A DNA stretch of 64,000 bases from Streptomyces luteolifulvus (GCF_008806595.1 NZ_VZRB01000023.1:1-64000); one strand, 5' to 3'. Positions 8,190 through 16,352 are shown, counted from the stretch's first letter. The notes: a model not told the origin generated them from the sequence alone. Made by a program: numbers and translations.

Positions 8190-8510
8190 GTGATCGCTCA
8201 ACTGGCCAACGAGGACGTCCCCGGCGGAAGGGCGACAAAGGTTGACGTGGCAGGGGCACCTGCACTCCGCCGCGCCTACCGCTCCACCGTTGACGAGGAG
8301 AAGCCGAGTTCCGCCCCCGAAGCCGTAGAGCAGGCCGCCCTGCCGACGCAGCGGGTCGACTATGTGATCCCCGTGCCGGACGATCCCGGTCGCTGGATCA
8401 GCATCAACTTCTCCACACCGGGTGACGGCGATATCGACAGTGAATTCACAGGAGTGCTGGTCGAGTTGTTCGACGCGGTGGTCGGCACGTTCAGATGGAG
8501 TTATGAGTGA
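8190..8510 (+). CDS. hypothetical protein, 106 aa
   Basis: From the GTG at 8190 this frame encodes a natural-looking acidic protein with VDYVIPVPDDPGRWISINF and a C-terminal VVGTFRWSYE. No membrane segment or known motif is seen. Its stop overlaps the GTG of the next gene by 4 bp (GTGA), which supports coupled translation of a two-gene unit. The ribosome site is weak, so the true start is uncertain and the gene could be 5'-truncated. Confidence 0.5.
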   Translation: MIAQLANEDVPGGRATKVDVAGAPALRRAYRSTVDEEKPSSAPEAVEQAALPTQRVDYVIPVPDDPGRWISINFSTPGDGDIDSEFTGVLVELFDAVVGTFRWSYE

Positions 8511-8932
8511 GCTGGCTCAACGTCAAGCACGCCATGGATCTCTCCCCTTGGATCCGCATCCCGCTCCCCGCGTTTGTCGACCTGGTGGAGATCGAGGAGG
8601 GCGAGGACCGGGAAACGGCACTGCGTGAGCTGACCCACGCCGACGCGAGCTACACCGTCGAGCCCCCCATCGTCGAGGACTTCGACTCCCCGCATCTGGG
8701 AACCGGCTTGCGGGTACTGCGCTACTACCAGGACGAAGACAGCAACGAGGTGCACGTCGGCCTCCGCTATGCAAGGCGCTACGAGAAGGGCACGGAAGCC
8801 GCGGACGTCCTGATCATCCTGGCCGATCCTGACGCCGGCCGGATCCTCCGAGCGCTCGACGATATCGACGAATTCGCCCGCGCCATCCGGATAAGCCCGG
8901 ATGAAGAAGCAGATACCTGGAAGGCCTCATGA
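8507..8932 (+). CDS. hypothetical protein, 141 aa
   Basis: The acidic, soluble 141-aa protein (starts MSWLNVKHAMDLSPW, contains GLRVLRYYQDED and ILADPDAGRILRALDDIDE) overlaps the preceding gene by 4 bp. No recognisable domain. With its partner it sits between a gene fragment and a decayed integrase, so the pair is probably cargo of a former mobile element. Confidence 0.6.
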   Translation: MSWLNVKHAMDLSPWIRIPLPAFVDLVEIEEGEDRETALRELTHADASYTVEPPIVEDFDSPHLGTGLRVLRYYQDEDSNEVHVGLRYARRYEKGTEAADVLIILADPDAGRILRALDDIDEFARAIRISPDEEADTWKAS

Positions 8933-9004
8933 TCCTGGCCGGTGGCACCTGGCCCGCCCGTCGGAGGGTGTGAAGGTGTGCGCGCAGCACAGCACCAAGA
9001 CCAA

Positions 9005-9620
9005 GAAGGTCGTGGCGAGTGCCGGCCAGGCAGCGGCAAGCGGTGGCAGGTCCGCTACCGCGATCCGTCCGGGGCTCAGCGCCAAAAGAACTTCGAGCGC
9101 AAGCCGGACGCCGACCGTCGCGCGGCCGAAATAGGCGCCGACCTGTCCGGCGGCTCTACGCCTACCCGATCTTCGGCGACCGGCGGCTGACATCGATCCG
9201 GCCCGGTGAGCTGCAAGCCCTGCTGACCGACCTGGTCCGTGATCAGCTGATACCGGCGCCCCCTGCGCCGGGCTGAAGGCTGTGGAGGTCCCTCACACTG
9301 AGATCTCCCCGCTCACGGCAGTGCAGGCGCCCTGGGCGAGCTGCGGCGCACCGTAAAGGTCGAGCAGCAGGTACAGCGGGCTTACGCTGGCGTGGTGGTG
9401 TGCCCGCCCAGGACGAAGCGGTCGTACGGCACGGTGCTGGTTCCCCAGGCCGTCATCGACGCCGTCGCCCCTGATCAGACAGGGGAAGGGGCCGAAGACA
9501 GTGGCCGCGCGTCTCGGCGACACGGTTACGGTAGCTATGGAGACATACGGCCGCTTTTTCCCTGACGAGGACAAGGACACCCGCGAGGCGGTGGAGGAGT
9601 TTCTGTCCGAGGCAGCGTGA
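9005..9620 (+). pseudogene. tyrosine recombinase (phage/ICE integrase) pseudogene
   Basis: Successive integrase segments appear in order but in different frames: KRWQVRYRDPSGAQRQKNF (from 9029), YPIFGDRRLTSIRPGELQAL (about 9160-9225), a LKAVEVPHTEISPLT stretch (about 9272-9315), LRRTVKVEQQVQ (about 9343), RTKRSYGTVLVPQAVIDAV (about 9407-9470) and the C-terminal VAMETYGRFFPDEDKDTREA ending at a TGA, 9618-9620. These match the SAM-like arm-binding region and the end of the catalytic domain with the YGRFFPD-type Tyr. Several frameshifts and internal deletions remove much of the catalytic core, so the gene is dead. Confidence 0.85.
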
Positions 9621-9820
9621 TGTGCCCTCGTTGTGCCCTCGGATCTTGGCCGAACAGCTGAACACCAAGTAGCTCGGATGGTGGCGCCGGACAGGTGAGT
9701 TCGCCCACAACAGCCCTTGCCGGAGGAGCGACAGGACCTTTTGCGCCTTACGCTCGTCGAACCGCACGACCCCCGTCTCCCCTCTCGAAACGTTTTCCCG
9801 CCAGCGGAGGTTTCTGCTTT

Positions 9821-10573
9821 ATGAAGCTCACCGTCGTCGGCTGCTCGGGGTCGTTCCCGTCCGCGGAATCGGCCTGCTCGAGCTACCTCGTCGAGGCCGA
9901 CGGCTTCCGGCTGCTTCTCGACCTGGGCAACGGCGCCCTGGGCGAGCTGCAGCGCCACTGCGGTCTCTACGACCTCGACGCGATCTTCCTCAGCCATCTG
10001 CACACCGACCACTGCATCGACATGTGCGCGTACTTCGTCGCGCGCTACTACCGGCACGACGGCGGCCGCTGCGATCCGCTCCCCGTCTACGGACCCGAGG
10101 GCACGGAACACCGGCTGACCACCGCCTACGCCGACACCCCCACCGCCTCCTCCATGAGCGAGGTCTTCGACTTCCACACGGTCAAGCCGTCCACCTTCGA
10201 CATCGGCCCGTTCACGGTCCACACCGAACGCGTGGCGCACCCCGTGGAGGCGTACGGCATCCGCGTCGAGCACGGCGGGAAGTCCCTGACGTACTCCGGC
10301 GACACGGGCCCCACCCCCGCGCTGGACGAACTCGCCCGCGACACCGACCTTTTCCTGTGCGAGGCCGCCTTCACCCACGGCAAGGAGAGCATCCCCGACC
10401 TGCACCTCAACGGCCGCGAGGCGGGTGAGTCGGCGGCCCGGGCAGGCGCCCGCCGCCTGGTGCTCACCCACATCCCCCCGTGGACCGACCCCCAGGTCAA
10501 CCTCGCCGACGCGCGCGCCGTCTACGACGGGCCGGTGGAACTGGCGGCGCCCCGGCAGACGTACGAGATCTAG
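9821..10573 (+). CDS. MBL-fold metallohydrolase
   Basis: The 250-aa protein begins MKLTVVGCSGSFPS and carries SHLHTDHCID (HxHxDH metal motif), further ligands in TERVAHPVEAYG and YSGDTGP, and a C-terminal LTHIPPW. This resembles RNase Z/arylsulfatase-like cytoplasmic beta-lactamase-fold hydrolases; substrate is unknown. The ATG follows AGCGGAGG by 8 nt. It is convergent with nagE2, and in Streptomyces this gene commonly lies beside the nag PTS and rph genes. Confidence 0.88.
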   Translation: MKLTVVGCSGSFPSAESACSSYLVEADGFRLLLDLGNGALGELQRHCGLYDLDAIFLSHLHTDHCIDMCAYFVARYYRHDGGRCDPLPVYGPEGTEHRLTTAYADTPTASSMSEVFDFHTVKPSTFDIGPFTVHTERVAHPVEAYGIRVEHGGKSLTYSGDTGPTPALDELARDTDLFLCEAAFTHGKESIPDLHLNGREAGESAARAGARRLVLTHIPPWTDPQVNLADARAVYDGPVELAAPRQTYEI

Positions 10574-10589
10574 GACGTACGAGATCTAG
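10558..10589 (+). repeat. 16-bp tandem duplication across a stop codon
   Basis: GACGTACGAGATCTAG occurs twice in a row, so the last codons and TAG stop of the MBL-fold gene are duplicated; a third partial ACGTACGAG follows. The extra copy lies outside the reading frame. Confidence 0.7.
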
Positions 10590-10598
10590 AAACGTACG

Positions 10599-10628
10599 AG
10601 GCCCCGGAACCTCCTGGTCCCGGGGCCT
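10599..10628. terminator. bidirectional hairpin terminator
   Basis: A 9-bp GC stem (AGGCCCCGG with its complement) lies between the convergent MBL-fold and nagE2 genes and can serve both. Confidence 0.75.
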
Positions 10629-10651
10629 TCGTCACGCCGTACGGCCGAGGC

Positions 10652-11899
10652 TCACGCCTTGGTGAGGTCCTCTATCTCCTCCTCGGGCTCGCGGCCCGGG
10701 GTGGGGAGGTTGAACTTGACGATCGCGAAGCGGAAGACCGTGTAGTAGATCGCCGCGAAGACCAGGCCGATCGGGATGATCATCCATGGCTTGGTGGCGA
10801 GGTTCCAGTTGAGGGCGTAGTCGATGAAGCCCGCGGAGAAGGTGAAGCCCGCGTGCACACCGAGCGCCCAGGTGATCGCCATGGACAGGGCGGTCAGGAC
10901 CGCGTGGATCACGTACAGCAGCGGCGCGATGAACATGAACGCGAATTCGATCGGCTCGGTCACACCGGTCACGAACGAGGTCAGCGCCACCGAGACCATC
11001 ATGCCCATCACGGCCTTGCGGCGCTCCGGGCGGGCGGAGTGCGCGATGGCGATCGCGGCGGCCGGGAGGCCGAACATCATGATGGGGAAGAAGCCGGACA
11101 TGAACTGACCGGCCGTCGGGTCACCGGCGAAGAAGCGGTTGAGGTCACCGTGGACGAGCTCACCGGCCGAGTCCTTGAAGTCACCGATCTGGAACCAGGA
11201 GACGGTGTTCACGAACTGGTGCATGCCGACCGGGATCAGCGCGCGGTTGACGAGACCGAACAGGGCCGCGCCGAAGGCGCCGAGGCCGGTGATCCACTCG
11301 CCGAAGTTCGAGATGCCCTCGCCGATGGGCTCCCAGACCAGGCCGAAGAAGACGCCGACGAGCGTGCCGACGAAGGCCATGATGATCGGCACCAGCCGGC
11401 GGCCGTTGAAGAAGCCGAGCCAGTCCACCAGCTTGGTGCGATGGAAGCGCTGCCAGATCACCGCGCTCAGCAGACCCATGAGGATGCCGCCGAGGACACC
11501 GGGGTTGTTGTACGTGGCGGCCACGTCGGCACCGGCCTGGACCTTGGCCTCGGCGACCGGGAAGGCCTTCAGGACGTTGCTGTAGACCAGGAAACCGACC
11601 AGCGCGGCCAGCGCGGTCGAGCCGTCCGACTTCTTCGCAAAGCCGATCGCGACACCGATGCAGAACAGCATCGGCAGGTTGTCGAAGATCGCACCACCTG
11701 CGGTGGCGAAGACCGCCGTCACCTTGTCGGGCAGATGCAGCTTGTCGTGGATGTCCTGCTGGCCGAAACGGAGCAGAAGACCCGCCGCCGGCAGTACGGC
11801 GATCGGGAGCTGCAGGCTTCGGCCGACCTTCTGCAGGCCCTGGAACAGGCCTGATCCCCGCTTCTTCGCTGGGGGTGCGGTGGCGGTGGCGGAGCTCAT
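10652..11899 (-). CDS. nagE2: PTS N-acetylglucosamine transporter subunit EIIC
   Basis: The 415-aa membrane protein has the glucose/GlcNAc-family EIIC features: LQLPIAVLPAAGLLLRFG near the N-terminus, GFFPIMMFGLPAAA, and the conserved TEPIEFAF segment of the sugar-binding domain. It imports and phosphorylates GlcNAc together with EIIB (NagF). It is about 60% identical by eye to the next EIIC gene. By position I assign it NagE2, the main GlcNAc permease of S. coelicolor. Two DasR-type boxes lie 25-55 bp upstream of its ATG. Confidence 0.9.
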   Translation of the reverse strand: MSSATATAPPAKKRGSGLFQGLQKVGRSLQLPIAVLPAAGLLLRFGQQDIHDKLHLPDKVTAVFATAGGAIFDNLPMLFCIGVAIGFAKKSDGSTALAALVGFLVYSNVLKAFPVAEAKVQAGADVAATYNNPGVLGGILMGLLSAVIWQRFHRTKLVDWLGFFNGRRLVPIIMAFVGTLVGVFFGLVWEPIGEGISNFGEWITGLGAFGAALFGLVNRALIPVGMHQFVNTVSWFQIGDFKDSAGELVHGDLNRFFAGDPTAGQFMSGFFPIMMFGLPAAAIAIAHSARPERRKAVMGMMVSVALTSFVTGVTEPIEFAFMFIAPLLYVIHAVLTALSMAITWALGVHAGFTFSAGFIDYALNWNLATKPWMIIPIGLVFAAIYYTVFRFAIVKFNLPTPGREPEEEIEDLTKA

Positions 11900-11921
11900 A
11901 CTTCCTCCATCAGGGTGGTGC

Positions 11922-11953
11922 GTGGTCTACACCACTCAGTGGTGTAGACCTGT
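11922..11953. promoter_or_regulatory. paired DasR-responsive elements upstream of nagE2
   Basis: GTGGTCTACACCAC (11922-11935) and AGTGGTGTAGACCTGT (11938-11953) each match the dre consensus ACTGGTCTAGACCACT with one or two changes. Together they form a larger inverted repeat. DasR is the GntR-type GlcNAc repressor of streptomycetes; the site is inferred from consensus and context. Confidence 0.85.
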
Positions 11954-12027
11954 TGTACACGATGGAGGTGGGATAAGGAACCCGTAAAACCCGTGAAGGT
12001 TTCGCTACGTGAAGTGACCGAAAAAGG

Positions 12028-13350
12028 TCAGACTTTTGTGACGTCCTCGACGTCTTCCTCGGGCTCACGGCCCGGTGTCCTCAGATCGAACTTTGTGATC
12101 GCGAAACGGAAAACCACGTAGTAGACCGCCGCGAAACACAGACCGATCGGCACGATCGCCCACGGCTTCGTCGCCAGATTCCAGTTGATGATGTAGTCGA
12201 TCAGGCCGGCCGAGAAGCTGAAGCCGTCGTGGACCCCCAGCCCCCAGGTCACCGCCATCGACACACCCGTCAGCACCGCATGCACCACGTACAGCAACGG
12301 CGCGACGAACAGGAACGAGTACTCGATCGGCTCGGTGATGCCCGTGACGAACGACGTCAGGGCCACCGACAGCATCAGACCGCCGATCTCCTTGCGGCGG
12401 CTCGGCCGCGCACAATGGGTGATCGCGAGCGCCGCCGCCGGCAGCGCGAACATCATGATCGGGAAGAAGCCCGAGGTGAACAGCCCCGCATTCGGGTCGC
12501 CCGCCAGGAACATGTTGATGTCACCGTGCACCTCCGTGCCGTCCGGCTTCACATAGGTGCCGAACTGGAACCAGACGGGCACGTTCAGGAACTGGTGCAG
12601 ACCGACCACCAGCAGGGCGCGGTTCGCGATCCCGAACACCCCCGCACCCCAGGCGCCCAGATCGCTCAGCCAGTCGCTGAAGTTCTCCAGCGCGTCACCG
12701 ACCGGCGGCCAGACCCACAGACACAGCGCCGCGAACCCGATCGCCACGAACGCCATGATGATCGGCACCAGCCGGCGGCCGTTGAAGAAGCCGAGCCAGT
12801 CCACCAGCTTGGTGCGGTGGAAGCGGGCCCAGAAGAACGTGGCCAGCAGCCCCAGGACGATTCCGCCGAACACCCCCGGATTCTGGTACGTGAACGCGGT
12901 CACCGTTCCCTCGGTCACCTGACAGCCGGTCGCCACCGGCTTCGACCCCTCCGCACAGTCCTCCGGAAACTGGCGCAGCACATTGAAGTAGACGAGAAAG
13001 CCCACCACCGCCGCGAGCGCCGTCGACCCGTCGGCCTTCTTCGCCATCCCGATGGCCACGCCCACACAGAACAGCAGTGGCAGACCGAACGAGCCGTCCA
13101 GCAGTGCGCCGCCGGCGCCCGCCATCACCTTCGAGACGTCGGTCCAGCCAAGTCCCTCGTCCCCGAAGACATCGGGCTGGCCCAGCCGGTTGAGGATGCC
13201 CGCGGCCGGGAGCACGGCGATGGGCAGCTGGAGGCTGCGTCCCATCTTCTGCAGACCCTGGAACAGCCTGTGCCGGCGGGCCCGCGCGGGGCTGATGCCC
13301 TTGCCTGCGGAGGCGGCGCTGTCCGCGCTGTCGGCGCTGTCGGCACTCAT
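12028..13350 (-). CDS. nagE1: PTS EIIC subunit, GlcNAc/glucose family (NagE1)
   Basis: The 440-aa membrane protein is a close paralogue of the neighbouring EIIC, with LQLPIAVLPAAGILNRLG, GFFPIMMFALPAAA and TEPIEYSF. A low-complexity N-terminus (SADSADSADSAAS) precedes the first helix, and a periplasmic-side insertion (about residues 127-145, with two Cys) is absent in NagE2. It is transcribed toward nagE2 and divergent from nagF, sharing the dre-containing intergenic region. Confidence 0.88.
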   Translation of the reverse strand: MSADSADSADSAASAGKGISPARARRHRLFQGLQKMGRSLQLPIAVLPAAGILNRLGQPDVFGDEGLGWTDVSKVMAGAGGALLDGSFGLPLLFCVGVAIGMAKKADGSTALAAVVGFLVYFNVLRQFPEDCAEGSKPVATGCQVTEGTVTAFTYQNPGVFGGIVLGLLATFFWARFHRTKLVDWLGFFNGRRLVPIIMAFVAIGFAALCLWVWPPVGDALENFSDWLSDLGAWGAGVFGIANRALLVVGLHQFLNVPVWFQFGTYVKPDGTEVHGDINMFLAGDPNAGLFTSGFFPIMMFALPAAALAITHCARPSRRKEIGGLMLSVALTSFVTGITEPIEYSFLFVAPLLYVVHAVLTGVSMAVTWGLGVHDGFSFSAGLIDYIINWNLATKPWAIVPIGLCFAAVYYVVFRFAITKFDLRTPGREPEEDVEDVTKV

Positions 13351-13393
13351 CGGGGGCTCCTCCGGGCGGGACGCGCTTGGCTACCGCCCGCGG

Positions 13394-13409
13394 GTGGTGT
13401 AGACCAGTT
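13394..13409. promoter_or_regulatory. DasR-responsive element between nagE1 and nagF
   Basis: GTGGTGTAGACCAGTT matches the dre consensus closely. It lies 44 bp upstream of nagE1 and 117 bp upstream of nagF on the other strand, so it could control both. Confidence 0.85.
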
Positions 13410-13469
13410 GCGAGCGGTTCCGCTGTCGTGAACGCCATCCTTCGGCACCCACGACAGGACCGCTCGCAA
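13408..13469. promoter_or_regulatory. long inverted repeat in the nagE1-nagF intergenic region
   Basis: The arms 13408-13430 and 13450-13469 (TTGCGAGCGGT...CTGTCGTG and complement) pair over about 19 bp, interrupted by a few unpaired bases in one arm. The loop is about 19 nt. The left arm starts in the last bases of the dre site. It could be an RNA hairpin in the nagF leader or a second operator. Confidence 0.65.
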
Positions 13470-13525
13470 AGATGGGCCAACTGTGGGTTACTGCGACAAA
13501 GCGGTTCGGATCAGGGAGAAAGAGC

Positions 13526-13759
13526 ATGGCCACCAAGGCTGAGAAGATCGTTGCCGGGCTCGGCGGCATCGACAACATCGAAGAGATCGAAGGCTGCATC
13601 ACCCGCCTCCGGACCGAGGTCGCCGACGCGAGCAAGGTCGACGAAGCCGCTCTCAAGGCCGCCGGAGCACACGGCGTCGTCAAGATGGGCACCGCGATCC
13701 AGGTCGTCATCGGCACCGACGCCGATCCCATCGCCGCGGAGATCGAAGACATGATGTGA
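13526..13759 (+). CDS. nagF: PTS glucose/GlcNAc EIIB subunit NagF
   Basis: The 77-aa protein has the EIIB core with the phosphorylated Cys in IEGCITRLR and the VVKMG region. As a stand-alone IIB domain it passes phosphate from IIA (Crr) to GlcNAc bound by NagE. The ATG at 13526 follows AGGGAGAAAG, a good ribosome site; a longer frame from 13472 has no such site. Confidence 0.92.
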   Translation: MATKAEKIVAGLGGIDNIEEIEGCITRLRTEVADASKVDEAALKAAGAHGVVKMGTAIQVVIGTDADPIAAEIEDMM

Positions 13760-13762
13760 GCA

Positions 13763-13785
13763 GGGTGAGCCTCGTGGGCTCACCC
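13763..13785 (+). terminator. hairpin terminator after nagF
   Basis: GGGTGAGCC and GGCTCACCC form a 9-bp stem with a 5-nt loop, starting 4 bp after the nagF stop. Confidence 0.7.
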
Positions 13786-13894
13786 GCACGGGGCGTCGCC
13801 AGGAGCGTCGTCACGGACGCCGTCAGGGGCTCTTCCCGCCGGGTTACCACCACGGGGAGGAGCCCCTTCCCTCGGTGCGGCTAGGCTCGTCGCC

Positions 13895-14632
13895 ATGTCT
13901 CGAATCGACGGCCGCACCCCCGAACAACTCCGCCCGATCACCATCGAGCGCGGCTGGAGCAAGCACGCCGAGGGCTCCGTCCTCGTCTCCTTCGGCGACA
14001 CCAAGGTCTTCTGCACCGCCTCCGTCACCGAAGGCGTCCCGCGCTGGCGCAAGGGCAGCGGCGAGGGCTGGGTCACCGCCGAGTACTCCATGCTGCCCCG
14101 TGCCACCAACACCCGCGGCGACCGCGAATCCGTCCGCGGCAAGATCGGTGGCCGCACCCACGAGATCAGCCGGCTCATCGGCCGCTCCCTGCGCGCGGTC
14201 ATCGACTACAAGGCACTCGGCGAGAACACCATCGTCCTGGACTGCGACGTGCTCCAGGCCGACGGAGGCACCCGCACCGCCGCGATCACCGGCGCCCATG
14301 TGGCCCTTGCCGACGCCGTCTCCTGGGCCCAGGGCAAGAAACTGATCAAGGCCGGCCGCCAGCCGCTGACCGGGAGCGTGTCGGCCGTGTCCGTCGGCAT
14401 CGTCGGCGGAGTCCCCCTCCTCGACCTCTGCTACGAGGAGGACGTGCGCGCCGAGACCGACATGAACGTCGTCTGCACCGGCGACGGACGCTTCGTCGAG
14501 GTCCAGGGCACCGCCGAGGCCGAGCCCTTCGCCCGGGACGAGCTCAACTCCCTTCTCGACCTGGCCGTTTCCGGCTGTACGGAGCTCGCCGCGATCCAGC
14601 GCGCGGCACTTGATACCGTCCTCGCAAAGTAA
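13895..14632 (+). CDS. rph: ribonuclease PH
   Basis: The 245-aa protein shows the whole RNase PH pattern: DGRTPEQLRPI, GDTKVFCTASV, GWVTAEYSMLPRAT, the QADGGTRTAAI phosphate-binding motif, and DLCYEEDVRAETDMN with catalytic Asp residues. It trims tRNA 3' ends phosphorolytically. It is commonly followed by rdgB in bacteria, here with a lipoprotein gene in between. Confidence 0.96.
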   Translation: MSRIDGRTPEQLRPITIERGWSKHAEGSVLVSFGDTKVFCTASVTEGVPRWRKGSGEGWVTAEYSMLPRATNTRGDRESVRGKIGGRTHEISRLIGRSLRAVIDYKALGENTIVLDCDVLQADGGTRTAAITGAHVALADAVSWAQGKKLIKAGRQPLTGSVSAVSVGIVGGVPLLDLCYEEDVRAETDMNVVCTGDGRFVEVQGTAEAEPFARDELNSLLDLAVSGCTELAAIQRAALDTVLAK

Positions 14633-14743
14633 AGGACGCCCCAAGAAAGGCGGACGGTGCGGGCAACCGCGCCACCCGCCTTCGCGTCAGTACGGGTACC
14701 AACGGGGGCCTCCGAGGCCTGCACCAAGGGGAGGAACACGAAC

Positions 14744-15154
14744 ATGGCCGCGAGCCGACGTGCACGTCGAGTCCGCCGCAGTACCGCGATAGCCGCCACC
14801 GTGGCAGCCGTCGCACTCACCGCCGGGCTCACCACCGGTTGCGACGCGGTCAACAAGGCCCTGGACTGCGTCCAGACCGCCGAGGCCATCGCCGACAGCG
14901 TCACCGACCTCCAGCAGGCCGTGGAGAACGCGTCGAACGACCCGACCCAGGTCGACGAATCCCTCGAATCGATCGAGCAGAACCTCGACGAGATCGGCAA
15001 CAAGACGGACAACGCCGACCTGAACAAGGCGACGGAGGACATGCGCCGGGCCCTGAAGGAGGTCCACACCGCCATCAAGAACGGCGACGAGACCCCCGAC
15101 ATCAGCGGAGTAACGGACGCGGCGGGCGAACTGACGAAGGTTTGCACGCCGTAA
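14744..15154 (+). CDS. predicted lipoprotein, 136 aa
   Basis: An Arg-rich n-region and a hydrophobic stretch (residues 13-31) end in LTTGCD, a lipobox with Cys33 as the likely lipidated residue. The mature part is acidic and helical, with heptad-like patterns (ESLESIEQNLDEIGNKTD). It lies between rph and rdgB, about 110 bp after rph. The function is unknown. Confidence 0.8.
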   Translation: MAASRRARRVRRSTAIAATVAAVALTAGLTTGCDAVNKALDCVQTAEAIADSVTDLQQAVENASNDPTQVDESLESIEQNLDEIGNKTDNADLNKATEDMRRALKEVHTAIKNGDETPDISGVTDAAGELTKVCTP

Positions 15155-15620
15155 GGCGACGACGGTTGGGCGGGGTCGGCTGCGCCGGGGCGGCTGTGAG
15201 GCCGAGCCGACGGGCTCGGCTCGCCGGGGTCGGTTTCGCGGGGCCTGATGTCGCGCCGGCCTTGCGGGGCCGGATGCCGTGTCGGCCTCGCGGGGCCGGA
15301 CCGGTGAGGTCGGATTGGCGGGGCCGGACTGGTGACGTCGGGTCGGTGAGGTCGACGCGGTAGGGCCCGGCCAGTGTCGCCGGGTCGGCGGAGCCGGGTT
15401 GGCAAGGTCTCGGGTCGGGGCCCAGCCGGTGGGATCGGGTTGGCGGAGCCGCCGGGTGGCGAGGTTGGCTCAGTCGGGCCCGGCGGGCGGAGCCATGCCC
15501 GCGAGGCCGGGGCAGCGGCCCGGGACGACAGGCCGGGAGGGTGGGCCCATGACCGCGCCGCCGGAGTGGGCCGAGTGACCGACCCGGGATACTGAACCCT
15601 GGGCCGGGATACTGAACCCC
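15155..15620. repeat. non-coding degenerate GC-rich repeat region
   Basis: These 466 bp carry many imperfect copies of a short unit such as GGCCTCGCGGGGCCGGA and GTGAGGTCGG, giving spurious Arg/Gly frames on both strands. At the right end CCGGGATACTGAACCC occurs twice (15585-15600 and 15604-15619), the second copy ending at the rdgB start. No gene is supported. Confidence 0.6.
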
Positions 15621-16223
15621 ATGACACGCCTGATCCTCGCCACCCGTAACGTCGGGAAGATCACCGAACTCAGGGCGATTCTCGCCGCCGCCGGCCTGCC
15701 TCACGACCTCGTCGGTGCGGACGCCTACCCGGATGTCCCCGACGTCAAGGAAACAGGTGTCACCTTCGCCGAGAACGCCCTCCTCAAGGCACATGGCCTC
15801 GCCCGGGCCACCGGCCTGCCCGCGATCGCCGACGACTCGGGTCTGTGCGTCGATGTCCTCAATGGCGCGCCCGGCATCTTCTCCGCCCGCTGGGCAGGCC
15901 AGCACGGCGACGACAAGGCCAACCTGGAGCTGCTCCTCGCGCAGCTCTCCGACATCGCCGACGAACACCGCGGCGCGCACTTCGCCTGCGCTGCGGCCCT
16001 GGCGCTGCCGGACGGCAGGGAGAGGGTGGTCGAGGGGCAACTGCGCGGCGTACTCCGCCACACCCCCACCGGCACGAACGGCTTCGGCTACGACCCGATC
16101 CTCCAGCCGGACGGCGAGGCCCGGACGTGCGCGGAGCTGACCCCGGACGAGAAGAACGCGATCAGCCATCGGGGCAAGGCGTTCCGGGCGCTCGTACCTG
16201 TGGTGCGGGAGCTGTTGGGTTGA
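15621..16223 (+). CDS. rdgB: XTP/dITP diphosphatase (RdgB/HAM1)
   Basis: The 200-aa protein has LATRNVGKITEL at the N-terminus, TFAENALLKA, ADDSGLCVDVLNGAPGIFSA, TGTNGFGYDPI and SHRGKAF, all signatures of the Ham1 family. It hydrolyses deaminated purine nucleoside triphosphates to protect the nucleotide pool. The ATG at 15621 gives the standard length. Confidence 0.96.
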   Translation: MTRLILATRNVGKITELRAILAAAGLPHDLVGADAYPDVPDVKETGVTFAENALLKAHGLARATGLPAIADDSGLCVDVLNGAPGIFSARWAGQHGDDKANLELLLAQLSDIADEHRGAHFACAAALALPDGRERVVEGQLRGVLRHTPTGTNGFGYDPILQPDGEARTCAELTPDEKNAISHRGKAFRALVPVVRELLG

Positions 16224-16234
16224 GTTCAACACAA

Positions 16235-16269
16235 GGGTCCCTCACCTTTGAAACGATGGTGAGGGACCC
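16235..16269. terminator. bidirectional hairpin terminator
   Basis: GGGTCCCTCACC pairs perfectly with GGTGAGGGACCC over 12 bp, followed by T-rich sequence on one side and A-rich on the other. It lies between rdgB (plus) and the tRNA-like gene (minus). Confidence 0.85.
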
Positions 16270-16279
16270 CTCTTGCTTG

Positions 16280-16352
16280 TGCGCCCGGTCGGATTCGAAC
16301 CGACAAACACGACCACCTAAAGATCGCCGCTCGGCCGTTGGCGTACGGGCGC
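16280..16352 (-). tRNA. tRNA-like gene, anticodon UAG (leucine-type loop), class I shape
   Basis: The minus strand folds into a 73-nt cloverleaf: perfect 7-bp acceptor stem (GCGCCCG/CGGGCGC), 3-bp D-stem, anticodon stem CGATC/GGTCG (one G-U pair), loop TTTAGGT, 5-nt variable loop, and T-arm GTCGG-TTCGAAT-CCGAC, then discriminator A. The loop TTTAGGT is that of tRNA-Leu(UAG), but leucine tRNAs have a long variable arm, which is missing. It may be a real atypical tRNA, a deleted tRNA-Leu, or a decayed integration target. No CCA is encoded. Confidence 0.7.
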
